Notes: generated by a model from the letters alone, not told the origin. Shown: positions 1 to 11,871, counted from the first letter of the stretch. The stretch is 64,000 nucleotides of DNA from Buddleja alternifolia (GCA_019426215.1 CM033408.1:5335077-5399076), one strand, 5' to 3'. Program-made: numbers and translations.

Positions 1-89
1 TTTGTTCAATTATTTGCTTATCAGGCGAAAGTGGTAAGGGGAGCTCAATTGACGCGTTATAGATACAATAAAGAGTATCATGGTATATC

Positions 90-722
90 CAAGGCATTAA
101 ATATCGGTAACGTTGTAGATTTTGGGTATTAAATTTATGAAATTTTGAGGATATTCATAATTTCGATTTCGATCCTAGAGAAAACATGAGAATAGAAATA
201 ATTAAAAAGCTTGAATGAAACTTTGGATATCTTTAAATTATATTATTATGCATTTTTTACATTAATAATATTGTGTGTATAATGTTGATATAGTGATCTT
301 TGTTATTTAGTATGAGCAAAATATGCTGCAAAAATTATAAATAAGTGGACTTTGGAAGTAAAGTAATGAATAAATATTTTTAAAATTTCACTAAAGCAAA
401 ACCGATACAATTTTCATAAAATAATATTTTTCAAAATCATATGGAATTTCTAGGATCGAAATCATTATATTCTGTCTCACTTCAACTTTTCATACCCGAT
501 AATTGTGGTGCGCAAAAAAGAAAAGGAATATCTAGAATTAAATTTTACATGTTATAATTAAATATATATATATATTTAAATTTTGGAAAATTTCGTGTTT
601 CGGTCAAAATTTCAATAGATATTCAAAAAAATTGAATTGAAAGTGAAATTTCACTTCGGGATCTCAGTAAGCCCGAAATTTCAATCAAAATTATGGAATT
701 TCGATTGAATTTAAGACCATGT
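90..722. repeat. Dispersed non-autonomous repeat, copy 1 (AATTTCG-rich family)
   Basis: An AT-rich segment full of AAATTTCG/CGAAATTT-like words. It resembles 2201-2872 along its length, with the same order of landmarks: a GAAATTTTGAGGATATTC block, a block matching a leaf of TTACATTAATAATATT, and an end reading AATTTAAGACCATG. The end is roughly an inverted copy of the family start. No coding capacity is seen. It is probably a MITE or a degenerate DNA-transposon derivative; the class is not established. Confidence 0.55.
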
Positions 723-2200
723 GTATATTAATATTATTTGCTCTGGAATTATTGCTCTGGCATTATCATTTGCCTTATGAGAACACTGTTCATATTGCAA
801 AAGAAAATATACCCATATGTTATTCTATTTTAACTTTATAATTTCATATTTTACAATGTCAAAACTTTTATTCTTTCTTTTTTTTTACATTTTTTCGAAT
901 TACTTTATTTCATAGTATTATAGATATGTCGTTTGTTAAAAGAATATACATATACGAAGTTACCAAAATTACATTATAATGTAACAATCATGCGGTACAG
1001 TGATATTTTGAAATAATATATATATATATATATATAATATTGGAAACAAAGCAAAAGAACTAATTTTACTTATCCTTGCATTAGGATGGGTCCAAATCAA
1101 GCCGAGTCAATTAGAATTCTAGCCTTTTAACATACCGAGTTTGAGCCCAAATATACCTGTTTGCAGGCTTGCTAGCCAATAATAAAATAATTTTTGATTA
1201 CATGTGTAATAAATATATAATTTTAATTACTTACATTGGTTTGTGAATTGCGAGCCAACGAGCAAGTATATTTTTTGATCAACTTCGGTGCTTAAAAATC
1301 TCGAACTCTCATCAAATCAATTTGGCTCAGTATCCACCCCTAAAATTATTGATTGTCACTTATATATGTCAATATATATATATATATATATACATACATA
1401 TATGTGTCTGTGTGTATGCGCGCGCTATTTTACTTCCAATTGCTTTATCACAATATCTTATTGTCTATTGCTTTAATTATTTTCAATTTCCATATATATA
1501 TATATATACACGATTAATTTTAATTTAAGATATTACTCTACATCATGATTGCTAACTTATGTTATCACGTAATTTTGATTACTACATGTGGATAATTAAC
1601 TATAGATGATTAATATTAAGTAAAATAGGTCAACGAATGCTAGAGAACCAAAAAAAAAAAAAGAAAGAAAGAAAAGGAATCAAAGTATTAACATAATTAA
1701 CTATGAGAATATAAAGCTAAAGAAAAGAATAGCATGCGTAGGGTATATTTTGTTCTATAATTTATGCAAATTGTGTTATAAATGCATAAGGACATTTTGG
1801 TCTATTATTTAATAAAAAAAAAAGATTGGAGTGCCATTATCATATTTAAGAGTGCAAATATCAGTACCCTCGTTAATTAGCAACAATATAAAATTCTATA
1901 CTTTAACCTAACTTATTACTAGCGGCCGGTGTATCCTTGATGAGTGTGCAATAAATAATTGATGCACAAGAAATGCATGTATATGAATATGGTATTGGTG
2001 GGAAATTTGTTAGTGAGAGCAATGAAGTTTTGATAAATAAATTTCATTTGTGAAACAAAATAAAAATGAAATTGACATATAAACAAATACAAAGATACAT
2101 GTGAAAAAGGAAAACTATATATATTACAAGATTGTATATACACAAAGGGAACACTCAATACTCATTACAACTTCATCTACAACTCAAATTAGGTAGAACC
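723..2200. other. Non-coding AT-rich stretch with TA microsatellites
   Basis: No gene is supported here. (TA)n runs lie at about 1014-1037, 1372-1391 and 1491-1508. The short open frames over the TA tracts are low-complexity artefacts. Confidence 0.6.
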
Positions 2201-2872
2201 AAGGTCTTTAATTTCGGTTTTGGTATAGATATTGGGATAGTAAATTTACTGAAATTTTGATGGAAAGTTTGAGGATATTCGAAATTTCAGTTTCGATTTC
2301 AAAGAAATCATGAAAATTTATAGAAATATTTAAAAATTTACAATCAAACTTTTGGTAACTTTAATTATTATACTTGTGCATCTTTTACATTAATAATATT
2401 CTATATATAGTAAATCTTGTTAAATTAAATTAACAAAACCTGTTACAAAAAATATGAAATAAATATGACTTGAAAATAAAATAATAATAAAATCTCATAA
2501 GAACTTCATTAAAATAAAGTGTACCACAAGTTTAGTAAAAATCATGTGTGTGGTTGGGGTGAATGGTTGGTAGGTATGGACCAACTTGAAATTTATTTTT
2601 ACATAATAAATTTTGTAAAATGTATAAATAAATAAATATTAGTTTCGCGTTTGGGTGGAAATTTTGAGAAATTTTGGGCTAAATTTCGATGGATATTTAA
2701 CAAAAGTGTTTTAATATTATTTTTAAGTTTCAAAAAATTTCAGATTTCGGGCGAAATTTCGAAAGATATTTTGCAAAATTGAATAGAAAGTAAGTCTTTG
2801 CTACGGAACCCCAGAAAACCCAAAATTTTGGTCTAAATTTGGAGGTTTCAAGGGAAATTTAAAACCATGAGT
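2201..2872. repeat. Dispersed non-autonomous repeat, copy 2
   Basis: Same family as 90-722. It starts with AAGGTCTTTAATTTCGG and ends with AAATTTAAAACCATG, so the two ends are imperfect inverted repeats. A third, inverted and diverged copy begins at about 36790. No open frame of note. Confidence 0.55.
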
Positions 2873-4399
2873 AGAACTAAAAGCCCATTCAATATGTTTA
2901 GTGGTTCTTATCGAAAAATTTATAGATAAAGAAAAAGAAACATTCGCACTCACACATGTACACAAATAGATAAATGATTAAAAAATGAGCACAATATAGC
3001 AATAACTAACTTGAATAAAAGGACATGCATGATTCTTACTTGAAAAGTGGAAAAATGGACGTGTTGGATCCACATCTCAATTAATAAGTCCAATTTCAAG
3101 ATGGACTTTTTAAAATTGACATTTCAATTAAGTGCTTTTAGAAATGTAAGTGTCAGACAAAATTACATGAAGTGACTGCTTATAGAAGTGCTAGAAAAAT
3201 AATAATTCAAAAGTCATTAATATGCACTTCTTCATAATAGACTTTTGAAGAATTGACTTATTCAAAAAGTCCATTTGAATTTCATTACTAAACAATTAAA
3301 AATTTTACAAATGAATTTCATTTTCACAATTGGTTTGTAACATTTGCCCACTTCTCCAACTTACTGTTGCTCCATTTGGTTCTTATAGACACATAAATGG
3401 GTGGCGAGTTGAAGCAATAAGAGCGATTGGCTGATTGTTGAACTTGCACATTAATTAACGGCTTGTTTGGATGGAGGGTTGGGTTTAGAGGGGTTTCAAG
3501 AAGCCATGGGTTTAAAACCCAAGACTATTGAAACCCCACATATTTAACTCTTGTTTGGTAGGCCTTTTTGGACCACTGGTTTAATGGCCCACCAACTTAA
3601 ATTTATGTTTGGTTGTTGGGTTTATGTGGGTTGGTAAGTTGGTTTATTACAAAAATATCCTCATTTAAATTTTGTATCCCCAAAATAGCCTCATTAGCCA
3701 TTGTCTTAAAAATCTTAATCTACCCCACTTTACCCTACCATTCAATCCCTTCTTCTCGTACCAGGCGATTTGGAGGAAGCAGCCAAAGTGGTCGGTTTGT
3801 GTAAAGGTAACCCACTTTCTTTATTTAGGAAAAAGTATATTATGTGCTTTCGTCCCTTTTTGGGTTTGTTTATTAACTAATTTTGTTTTTTTTTTCGCAG
3901 ATTGTGTCAATTCGCAAGTTAGGGTTAGTATCTTTCCTCTTTTTTCGTCTTTATTTTTGCATTTTTTGAACAGCATCAACCCTATTTGTAGTTGTGTTAG
4001 TGTTAGTTTGGGTTAGTTGCAACTATTATTACCTATTTCTATGTATTTTTATACTTCATCTTCGCTACAGTGGGATACGGATCGGCAATTACCAAATTTG
4101 TGTTATTTTTTTTTGTTGTTGTTATTTGTTTCATACGAATCATTTTGATGAAGAATATAAGGTTGTTGTTGTGTGTTTTGTCTGGTAACTATTCATACAG
4201 ACTTTGTTGTGTTGTTACTAAAATATATTCTCTGCAGAAATGGATATAGTTTATTTGCTTGTGCTCATGTTAGCTTGTTGTTAAGATTTAGTTTTTTTTT
4301 CATTGCGATTCACCAATATTTGGTCTGATTGTGTTATTTAAAATCAATGTTAGACTTAGAAAGTGACACATAATTTTTGTTGTTATACTAGCGTAAAAA
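2873..4399. other. Non-coding stretch upstream of the B3 pseudogene
   Basis: No protein is recognised. The part from 3460 has Tm-like base runs such as GGTTTCAA and GAAACCCC in inverted relation and could be a small transposon end. Possible spliced leader exons (acceptor TTTTTCGCAG near 3900) are only suggestive. Confidence 0.4.
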
Positions 4400-5497
4400 A
4401 TGCCTAGCACGAGGAAAACAAGGTTAAATTTTATCAAATGGATTGGTACTCCTGGATGGGAAGAAATCTCAGTAAGTATGTGCAAATATGCCTTGATTAT
4501 TATAAACTCTTCATTCCCCTTTTTCCTGTGCCTTTATCCTATGTTTTAATTGATCGTTAACTCTTGTTATTTTGTTTTCAGCCTATACCCACGGCCTTTG
4601 TAACTTGTGTCCAGTTGACCACTCGGTCTCGGTTTACTGTCCGAACCGTGTTGGATACATTCAGTTTTGGGATAGAAAATTTGAATGGTGAATTGATCTT
4701 CGAGCGTGAACAATGGAAAAGGTTTGTAGGCATTCATTCACTAGAAGATCATCCTTTGTGGTTTTCAATCATCGTGGCCGCATGGTGTTCAATGCAATGG
4801 TATACACATTTTCATGGATTTCAAAAAAATACGACGTGCCATCTGTGACTAGCTCTGGTAATTCATCATTGCTTTCGATTTTGTTATATACATTCGTCGT
4901 TTGTTTGCGCTGCATTTTTTGAAGATTGACCATTTTATTTTGATTGAATGTAGACTCCAGTGATAGTGATAGCTCTAGTTGATCCTCTGATGATAGTGAT
5001 GGAATCGATGATACTGAAGAAGCCGAAAGTGACGAAGATAATGATTTTGCACAAAATGAAGTTATGCCTCAAAATTCATTCGAGGTTACACTGCCTCCCA
5101 CAAGCGGCTGTGATTACAAATATCTCCACCTCGCTGCACTGATATGGCCCAAAAAAATGTATTACCAAACTACCCAACTTTTATAACATACAATTGTGAC
5201 ACACTAATTTTTACTCTATTTTCGTGACAGTGCATTCCGGTGCATGCATGGAAGACATACCACCGGCTATCCAAGAAAAAGGTCGTGTTGAACATCAGAA
5301 ACAATGAAGCCCAAACTTGGGAAGTAAATTTGTATTGGAAGCCGAAACCTGGGTCTAGCACAACCGGTACATAGTGGATGAAATCAAGCTGGGAGGTATT
5401 TGTGGACGAGAACAGTTTCACGGTGGGGGCACGGCTGCGGTTTGTGGTCAGGGGGACAAATGGTGATTCGGTGAACATAGAGGTTATTCCATTGTGA
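4400..5497 (+). pseudogene. Two-domain B3 DNA-binding protein pseudogene (REM-like)
   Basis: B3 proteins are plant-specific nuclear transcription factors that bind DNA through a seven-stranded barrel. Exon a runs from ATG 4400 to 4471 (donor GTAAGT); exon b starts at 4582 after TTTTCAG. Exon b carries the B3 signature NGELIFEREQWKRFV then HSLED, and after a 1-base frameshift near 4752 FVVFNHRGRMVFNAMVY, the final strands of the fold. A third block (about 4953-5160) is an acidic Ser/Asp/Glu linker with an in-frame TGA, leading into FEVTLPP, the first strand of a second B3. The last block (about 5231-5497) has EVFVDENSFTVGARLRFVV and ends in TGA 5495-5497, with an in-frame TAG near 5373. One frameshift and two nonsense codons argue for a pseudogene. 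The intron limits after exon b are inferred. The REM subfamily is a guess from the tandem B3 layout. Confidence 0.7.
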
Positions 5498-5973
5498 ATG
5501 GGTCGTAGAGGTAGGCGTTTAGATTAAGTTTTTGCGGATGTTATTTGGTGAAATGATTGTGAATTTTTGTGCGTTTATGTGGTTTGATTTGATGGGTATT
5601 TTTATTTTGGAAGTGAATGAGGTTGATGTTTTTTATAAGTATTTGTGACCTATTATTAGGCACCCGACATGGGGTTGATGTTTTTGTAATTTACTACTAT
5701 GGACTCGGTAGAAAATTAAGTACTATGCTCATATTTATGAACACATTTATAATGTCTAAAAGGTGGTAAATATTTTGGTTACTAGTTTATATATGTTGAA
5801 TAGCATTTGTTGTAGCTTAATACGTGCTAATTTACTATATTACTGTAGTTATGTCATTGCTTTTTGCCACCTCGTTTTGTAACCTAAATCACTATGTAAA
5901 TTTAACTTGTAATAAATGAAATTACTCATTTATTCATACGTGGAAGACTTAGGCGAAAACTAGAACATCTAGT
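5498..5973. other. Non-coding spacer
   Basis: AT-rich sequence between the two pseudogenes, which converge here (B3 on plus, GRF on minus). It may hold their 3' untranslated regions. No other feature is seen. Confidence 0.5.
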
Positions 5974-7115
5974 TTAGGTACATGTAGTTTTATATCCCTT
6001 TTTTCCCCCTCCAAATATACTACAAACATAGACCAAGCCCAATACAATAAGTACAGTTCCTATAGTTTTCCACAGTGCTTTGTACTTAGCCAACATATAT
6101 TCTTGTGAATGAATTTTTGCCTCTATGCTTTTCATCTTTATCAACAATTCACCGTTCGAACTAGTTAAAGACATTGTGAGTTCGTGTAGTTTATCGTTTG
6201 TTGTCTGCAAACTATAAAGTAGGGACACTCCAAAAAATCATCACGGGCGGTGTCGGGCGCGTTCGGACACGGACACGGTTCCGACACCCCTATCCCGTGC
6301 CCCGAATTTTTTTTTTTTGGACACCATGTTGGACACGGCCAGGGCATGTCCGACACGGTTAGGACACGGATGACACTTTTTTTAAGATAAATAAAATTCT
6401 GGGGCGTCAAATTGTAAATAAAAACTTACCAATTTTCTAAATCTAATAAAAACTTACCAACTTTATATAAGACACGAATTTGAACATTGGGGTATTTATT
6501 TTTGTCATATCATGTTTTGGATTGAACATGTTTATTGTTATATTTAGTTTATGTTTATATTTTTATTTTGCATTTTTTATTGATAAGTAGTTGAATAATT
6601 TACAATATACATAGCTTTACGAAAAAAACAAGTAAAATACAAATTTATATATAATATATATATAAAAAAATAAAAATTGGACAGCCGTGTTGAAGCCGTG
6701 TCGTGTCTTATATTTTTTTAAAAATGTCGTTCCTCGTGTCCGTGTCGATGCATCATAGTTTGCAACATATGATTAGTAGCTTCGATTACGTGTATCCTTT
6801 CTTCTTTCTCATTGATTCGGGTTAGTAGTATTTGTCCAATCTCTAAGCCCTTTTCACGAATTTCAGGCTCAAGTCAATCAATGTATCTACATCCATTGGG
6901 TTTCTACATATATCACACAAAAAATCATTAATATGAAAATAAAAAATAAGGATATATTATTATATTTCATTAAACCAAAATATTAATTGACTTACATTCC
7001 AATTGGGACAACCTGCAAACTTTCGACCCGGATTGTGTTTTGTCCATGCAGTTGGAACTTGTGCAGGTATTTTGCAATCACAATGAACTCCATGAAATCC
7101 TTCAAAGATGCTTTT
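5974..7115 (-). pseudogene. GRF zinc-finger protein with coiled coil and membrane tail, split by a MITE
   Basis: The first visible exon (about 7115-6996) encodes CDCKIPAQVPTAW followed by NPGRKFAGCPNWN, the Cys spacing and NPGRxFxxC core of GRF zinc fingers. The donor GTAAGT follows. The next exon starts at 6903 and gives NPNGCRYID-stop-LEPEIREKG; the stop is TGA where this family normally has Trp, so TGG to TGA. It continues through a heptad-rich stretch, is interrupted by a 546-bp MITE at 6213-6758, and resumes as TTNDKLHELTMSLTSSNGEL to a hydrophobic segment (TIGTVLIVLGLVYVCSIF) and a short basic tail ending at 5974. No start codon is visible before the zinc finger. Plant genomes hold many such GRF/coiled-coil/TM proteins of unknown role. 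Confidence 0.75.
6213..6758. mobile_element. Mutator-type MITE inserted in the GRF exon
   Basis: This 546-bp element starts TATAAAGTAGGGACAC and ends with the inverse of CTATGATGCATCGACACGG. The interior has GTGTCGG/CCGACAC repeats. It is clearly the same family as 11114-11675: both share a central block with the same AATTGTAAATAAAAACTTACC words. Flanking 9-mers TCTGCAAAC (6204-6212) and TTTGCAACA (6759-6767) are a decayed TSD. Removing the element restores the reading frame of the GRF pseudogene. It has no transposase. Confidence 0.75.
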
Positions 7116-7705
7116 GGCTAATTAATCACGTGTCTAATTTTCCCTATTTAATTTTATTGTCGGCTATTTAGTCCAAATTTTTGTATATAGAAGATAATAT
7201 ATTCATGTTGAACTCTTTCAAAAGGAGTAGTAGATAATATAATCATGTTGAACTCTTTCAAAATGAGTAGTAGATAATATAAGCATGTTGAACTCTTTCA
7301 AAGTGAGTAGTAGATCGTGTTCCCTATAAACCTTTGGAATTATAGATTCTACATTTCATCGCAAAAATAAGTAGATGTAAAAGATTAACGGTGAATTTGT
7401 GTTTGACGATTAAGTGCATGTTACTACAAAGATACGAATATATATTTTAACTTATCGCCTCAATCATGTTTTATAAGTGTTGAATAAAAGGGAATACGGA
7501 GTGTATTTATTAAAATATGGAGTGCTAATATGAACTCCACTTTGTTATATATAACAAACAGTGTGTAATATGAAAGAACAAAATCTTGTGGATTGTGTTT
7601 GACAAGATTTGACTCGTACATAAAGCTTACTAAAAAGAAAATATTGTTTGTCATTATGTAATTCAAAAATTCTTCCAACTCACGTGAATTAGGTAAAACT
7701 TAGAA
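7116..7705. other. Non-coding spacer with a 40-bp triplication
   Basis: No gene is supported. The only structured element is the short tandem array at 7191-7310, described separately. It is followed by AT-rich DNA up to the CACTA insertion site. Confidence 0.5.
7191..7310. repeat. Tandem repeat, three 40-bp units
   Basis: The word AGATAATAT recurs at 7192, 7232 and 7272, each followed by a near-identical CATGTTGAACTCTTTCAAA block. The period is 40 bp with a few substitutions between units. Confidence 0.85.
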
Positions 7706-7723
7706 CACTAGTACTACAGAAAT

Positions 7724-7885
7724 GGTCTATTACAGCGGTTTTTTTGGCCAATTACAGCGGTTTTAACCGCTGTAATAGACACCTATTACAGCGGTCATTT
7801 TTATAACCGCTGTTAAAAAAAAATTAATTTTTTTTATCCGGGACCTATTACAGCGGTTTTTTCCAAAACCGCTGTAATAGGTAGT
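7724..7885. repeat. Left subterminal repeats of the CACTA element
   Basis: Several copies of TATTACAGCGGTT and its inverse AACCGCTGTAATA alternate, forming hairpin-capable pairs. They match the set at 10466-10800 at the other end. Confidence 0.85.
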
Positions 7886-8950
7886 GTTTTTTTTTTTAAT
7901 TTTATTTTCGCGGTTGAAATGTTACCTGTTAACCGTCCGTAACAACACGGAATCGAACAAATAATATAGTGAAAGTAAGATCGTCTCCACAGGGAAGGTT
8001 ATCAAGTACCAAACAAAGTTTATCTTATTATTTAGACTATCGATTATCAAAGATTTGAGATTTTAACTAATTAAAAGCAGAAATTTATAAAAATAGAATT
8101 AATTATAAATAATAAACACAAATATAATTAAAACGAATAATCAATTAACGAAAAGCCTAGGGATTAAGATTTCATCAAGGTATTTCTATGGATTATTGAC
8201 TTTCAATGGATTATCATTCTTGTTTAAATTAAAGACCCAATTTCCTTAAATACACGAATACTCTCCCGAGATCTTCATGAGTACCCACCTAAATTAATTA
8301 ACGTCACTCCCATGATCAAAAACTAATTTAGATGAATCCATTAAGTTCTATGAATATTGTTTAACTAGTCTCATGCAAAATTACCAATATCCCTATTAAG
8401 CAATTTACACATGTCTATTAAATCCGAACCAATAAACTAATTCACCTCCCGGTACTTCTTAATTTATCTTAAATCATGCAATTGGTGATCAATCAATTAC
8501 CAGCATTAAACACTCATTAATAGATAAACCAAACAAGAAATCACATCCATCAATCATCAATAATCCAAATCAATACACAAGACTACATCTTAAACCCTAG
8601 AAAATAATTTAGCTATGCATAATTAAAGAAAAACAAGAAATAAATTGCATAAACATAAAGTTACTCATGTTCAACAATGGAGGATTGGAAGAATACAACT
8701 TGAGAAGATGAAGTTTTTCTCCAAGAACTCTTCAAGATCTCCTTTCTCTCTCTAGAAGTCTTCTTTTCTCTCCAAGATCTACTTTTTTTGTAAGAATGAA
8801 TGAAATCTCATCTTCCACCTCACTCTAGCCTATATAAATGTTTTTGCCACTTTATTTAACTAAAAAGGAGTCTTAGATACATAAATTATGCCCATCCAAG
8901 TCATAAAATCGGCCCACAAAAAATATAAAAATGCGCAGCTGCACAGCTGT

Positions 8951-9016
8951 GCAGAATATCTGCACAGTTGTGCAGTTGCCTGTGCAGAATATTTGCACAG
9001 TTGTGCAGTTGCCTGT
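8951..9016. repeat. Two 33-bp direct repeats (GTGCAG-rich)
   Basis: Two 33-bp units, 8951-8983 and 8984-9016, differ at one base. Each contains GCACAGTTGTGCAG, itself palindromic. They are internal to the CACTA element, and open frames over them are incidental. Confidence 0.8.
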
Positions 9017-9309
9017 GCAGAAATTTTCCTCTTCATTTTTCTTCAACAAAACATTCTCGTTTGGCCTTTCAAATGCATTTCTTCACATCCTCTTGGATAG
9101 CCTTCATTATTCTTGTAATAAATACTCCTTCAACTCATCAAAATCATCGCTTTTATGCTTATAAAAGCATTGAAACGACTTAGAAATCAAAATACATAAA
9201 TTAGGCTAAAAATAAAGCAAAAGACTAGCAACAAGGCATAAAATAAAGATAAATGTGAGGTAAATCATAATGAAAATATGTAAAATATGAGACCTAACAT
9301 TACCATGTC

Positions 9310-9606
9310 GGAATGACACGAAATTCGCACGGTCATAGCGAAACGGCATTCTGAACAAAACGCAAGACTTTGTCTTGCGCTCTCGGGATTTTAGCCATCT
9401 GAGATCGTTTAAGATTTTAGCCATTTGAGATTGTTTAAGGTCTCAAATTTGCATTTTATTACAAAAATACCCTATTTTCATAAAAAAACACAAATTTGAG
9501 GCCTTAAACGATCTGAGATGGCTAAAATCCCGAGATCGCATGAAAAATTCATGCGTTTTGTTTAGAATACCGTTTTGCTATGACCGTGCGAATTTCGTGT
9601 CATTCC
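9310..9606. repeat. Imperfect inverted repeat (fold-back) inside the CACTA element
   Basis: The left arm starts GGAATGACACGAAATTCGC and the right arm ends with its inverse near 9606. The arms also share AAAACGCA, a TCTCGGGATTTTAGCCATC block and CAAATTTG. The left arm has an extra duplication of the TTTAAGATTTTAGCCAT block. It looks like a fold-back MITE nested in, or recruited by, the CACTA element. Confidence 0.75.
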
Positions 9607-9650
9607 AATACCGCAATATTTCAACCGAGAAATATTTTCGTAAATACACA

Positions 9651-10132
9651 AATATACATACACAAGTATACATACACCCATCAACATATACACAAATATA
9701 CATACACCCATCCACACATACATAAATATACATACACCCATCCACATATACACAAATATACATACACCCATCCACATATACACAAATATACACACACCCA
9801 TCAACATATACACAAATATACACACACCCATCAACATATACACAAGTATACATATACCCATCCACACATACACAAGTATACATACACCCATCCACACATA
9901 CACAAATATACATACACCCATCCACACATACACAAATATACATACACCCATCCACAGACACACAAATATACATACACCCATCCACATATACACAAATACA
10001 CATACACCCATCAACATATACACAAATATACACACACCCATCCACATATACACAAATATACACACACCCATCCACATATACACAAATATACACACACCCA
10101 TCCACATATACACAAATATACATACACCCACA
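9651..10132. repeat. 30-bp minisatellite, about 16 units
   Basis: The 30-bp unit is built from TACACCCATCCACATA followed by TACACAAATATACA. It repeats head to tail with only transitions at a few sites, for example CCATCCACA versus CCATCAACA. The unit is a multiple of three and lacks stop codons in several frames on both strands, so long open frames arise by chance. At its right edge it degrades to CACATATACA runs and then to a GA-rich purine tract. Confidence 0.95.
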
Positions 10133-10465
10133 CAAATATACACATATACACAAAATAAATACACCCACACATACACAAATATACATACACCCACACATAT
10201 ACACATATACAAATATACATATACATATATATATATAGAGGGAAAGAGAGAGAAAGAGAAGAAGCTTACGATCGTGGTGGTGGCGACGGCAGCGCCGGTA
10301 AGTGGTGGTGGTGGTGGCGGCAGCGGCGGTGGTGCCGAGCTTTTGAGGGGGATCGAGAGAGAGAGAGAGACCGAGAGTAAAGAGAGAGAAAATCTGAAAT
10401 GAGTTTTAAATTTTGAGAGTGAGAGAGAGAAGTGGGAAGATAAAAGTGTTTCAAATTTTTTCGTT

Positions 10466-10800
10466 TTGGCCTATTACAGCGGTTCTTTGAAGAACCGCTG
10501 TAATAGGTCCATTAATTAAAAAAAATAAAAATCAAAGACCTATTATAGCGGTTCTTTGAATAACCGCTATAATAGGCAAGGACCTATTACAGTGGTTCTT
10601 CAAAGAACCGCTATAATAGGTCCATTAATTTTTTTTTTTAAGTAATGGACCTATAACAGCGGTTCTTTGAAGAACCGCTGTAATAGGGTACCAGTCAACC
10701 CTTTTACAGCGGTTCACCGATGAACCGCTGTAATAGGCCCCTCCGTTCAGCGGTTTTTTTAAAATCGCTGTAATAGGTGCGCTGTAATAGGTCATTTCTG
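10466..10800. repeat. Right subterminal repeats of the CACTA element
   Basis: At least five palindromic modules pair CCTATTACAGCGGTT with AACCGCTGTAATAGG around a short centre such as CTTTGAAG. They are denser than at the left end. A few units carry TATAGCGG, a likely C to T change. Confidence 0.9.
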
Positions 10801-11113
10801 TAGTAGTGGAAGTAACTATATATATAGTCTAATATATTATTTATCTCATTTATATTTGAGGGGTTGGTTTGTTGGGAAAATTCTAAGACAGACCGGGTCC
10901 AACAATTTGATTAGTCAACACTATTGGATCCAGGTGATTTAGATATTTTTTACCATCTTATCCCTGCATGGCTACACTGCGAACTAAATAGACTGGCTTT
11001 GTTGGACCCCGGTCTATATAAGCAAATCTTCAGCCTAGTTGAGTCATATGATGGTGTGTAAAGAATAAAACTCACCCAAAAAGGCGTGCAAAAGCAAAGG
11101 TTGATTGACATCC

Positions 11114-11675
11114 TATAAAGCACGGACACTCCGAAAATTGTCCCCGGTGGTGTCGTGCGCGTGTCGGACACGACACTCCTCCTTCACGTGCCAGACACTT
11201 CTAATCCGTGTCCATGGTTAAAAAAATAAAAATAGAAATTCGGACACCGTGTCGGACACAACCAGATGCGTGACATGGCTAGGACACGGTCAGGTCACTT
11301 TTTATATGATACTAAAACTTTGGGGATCAAATTGTAAATAAAAACTTACCAATTTTCTAAATCTAATAAAAACTTACCATTTTTTTATAAGACAAGAATT
11401 TGAACAATGGAGTATTTATTTTTGTTATATCTTGCTGTGAATTGAAAACATGTTTATTGTTATATTTAGTTTATATTTATATTTTTATTTTGCATTTGTT
11501 ATTGATAAATAGTTGAATTATTTGCAATATACATAACTTTACGAAGAAACAAGTAAAATACAAATTTATATATAATAAATATATATATAAAAAAATTGGA
11601 TAGCCGTGTCCTATATTTTTTTTTAAATGTTGTTCCTCGTGTCCGTGTCGCCGTGTCCGTGTCGGTGCATCATAG
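11114..11675. mobile_element. Mutator-type MITE with perfect 9-bp TSD
   Basis: The element starts TATAAAGCACGGACAC and ends with the inverse of CTATGATGCACCGACACGG. It is flanked by identical TTGACATCC at 11105-11113 and 11676-11684. A 9-bp TSD is typical of Mutator-like elements. The 562-bp interior has no coding capacity and matches the copy at 6213-6758. Confidence 0.9.
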
Positions 11676-11871
11676 TTGACATCCCATAACAAATTTTCAG
11701 CCAAATCATTATGATGACAAAGAATATGATTTTTTTTCATTAATATAAATGTATGCATGTTTTCATCCAAATTCTTTATTTCCATATGCTCCCACAAAAG
11801 TTACGCTTACTTTCTAAACATATTCAAAACCTTTTGTACTAATTTACTTGGCATTATTTTTATCAACGTTT

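Larger units (their letters stand above)
7706..10808. mobile_element. Non-autonomous CACTA (En/Spm, CMC) transposon, complete
   Basis: The left end reads CACTAGTACTACAGAAATGG and the right end, inverted, CACTACTACAGAAATGACC. Both are directly flanked by the 3-bp TSD GAA (7703-7705 and 10809-10811), as expected for CACTA elements. The next ~150 bp at the left and ~340 bp at the right carry repeated, often palindromic copies of TATTACAGCGGTT, the subterminal repeats where a transposase would bind. No TNPA- or TNPD-like coding sequence exists inside the 3,103 bp. The interior holds a 33-bp duplication, an inverted repeat and a 30-bp minisatellite. Movement would need a transposase from elsewhere. 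Confidence 0.9.

Noticed and set aside
7191..7310. CRISPR-like array
   Set aside because: Three 40-bp units without spacers in plant DNA; a plain tandem repeat.
8888..9183. Overlapping small frames of 70-77 codons
   Set aside because: They arise from two 33-bp GTGCAG-rich repeats in a CACTA interior; three frames open at once.
9562..10226. Long open frames of up to ~216 codons on both strands
   Set aside because: They are by-products of a 30-bp tandem repeat lacking stops; both strands are open at once and composition is pure repeat.
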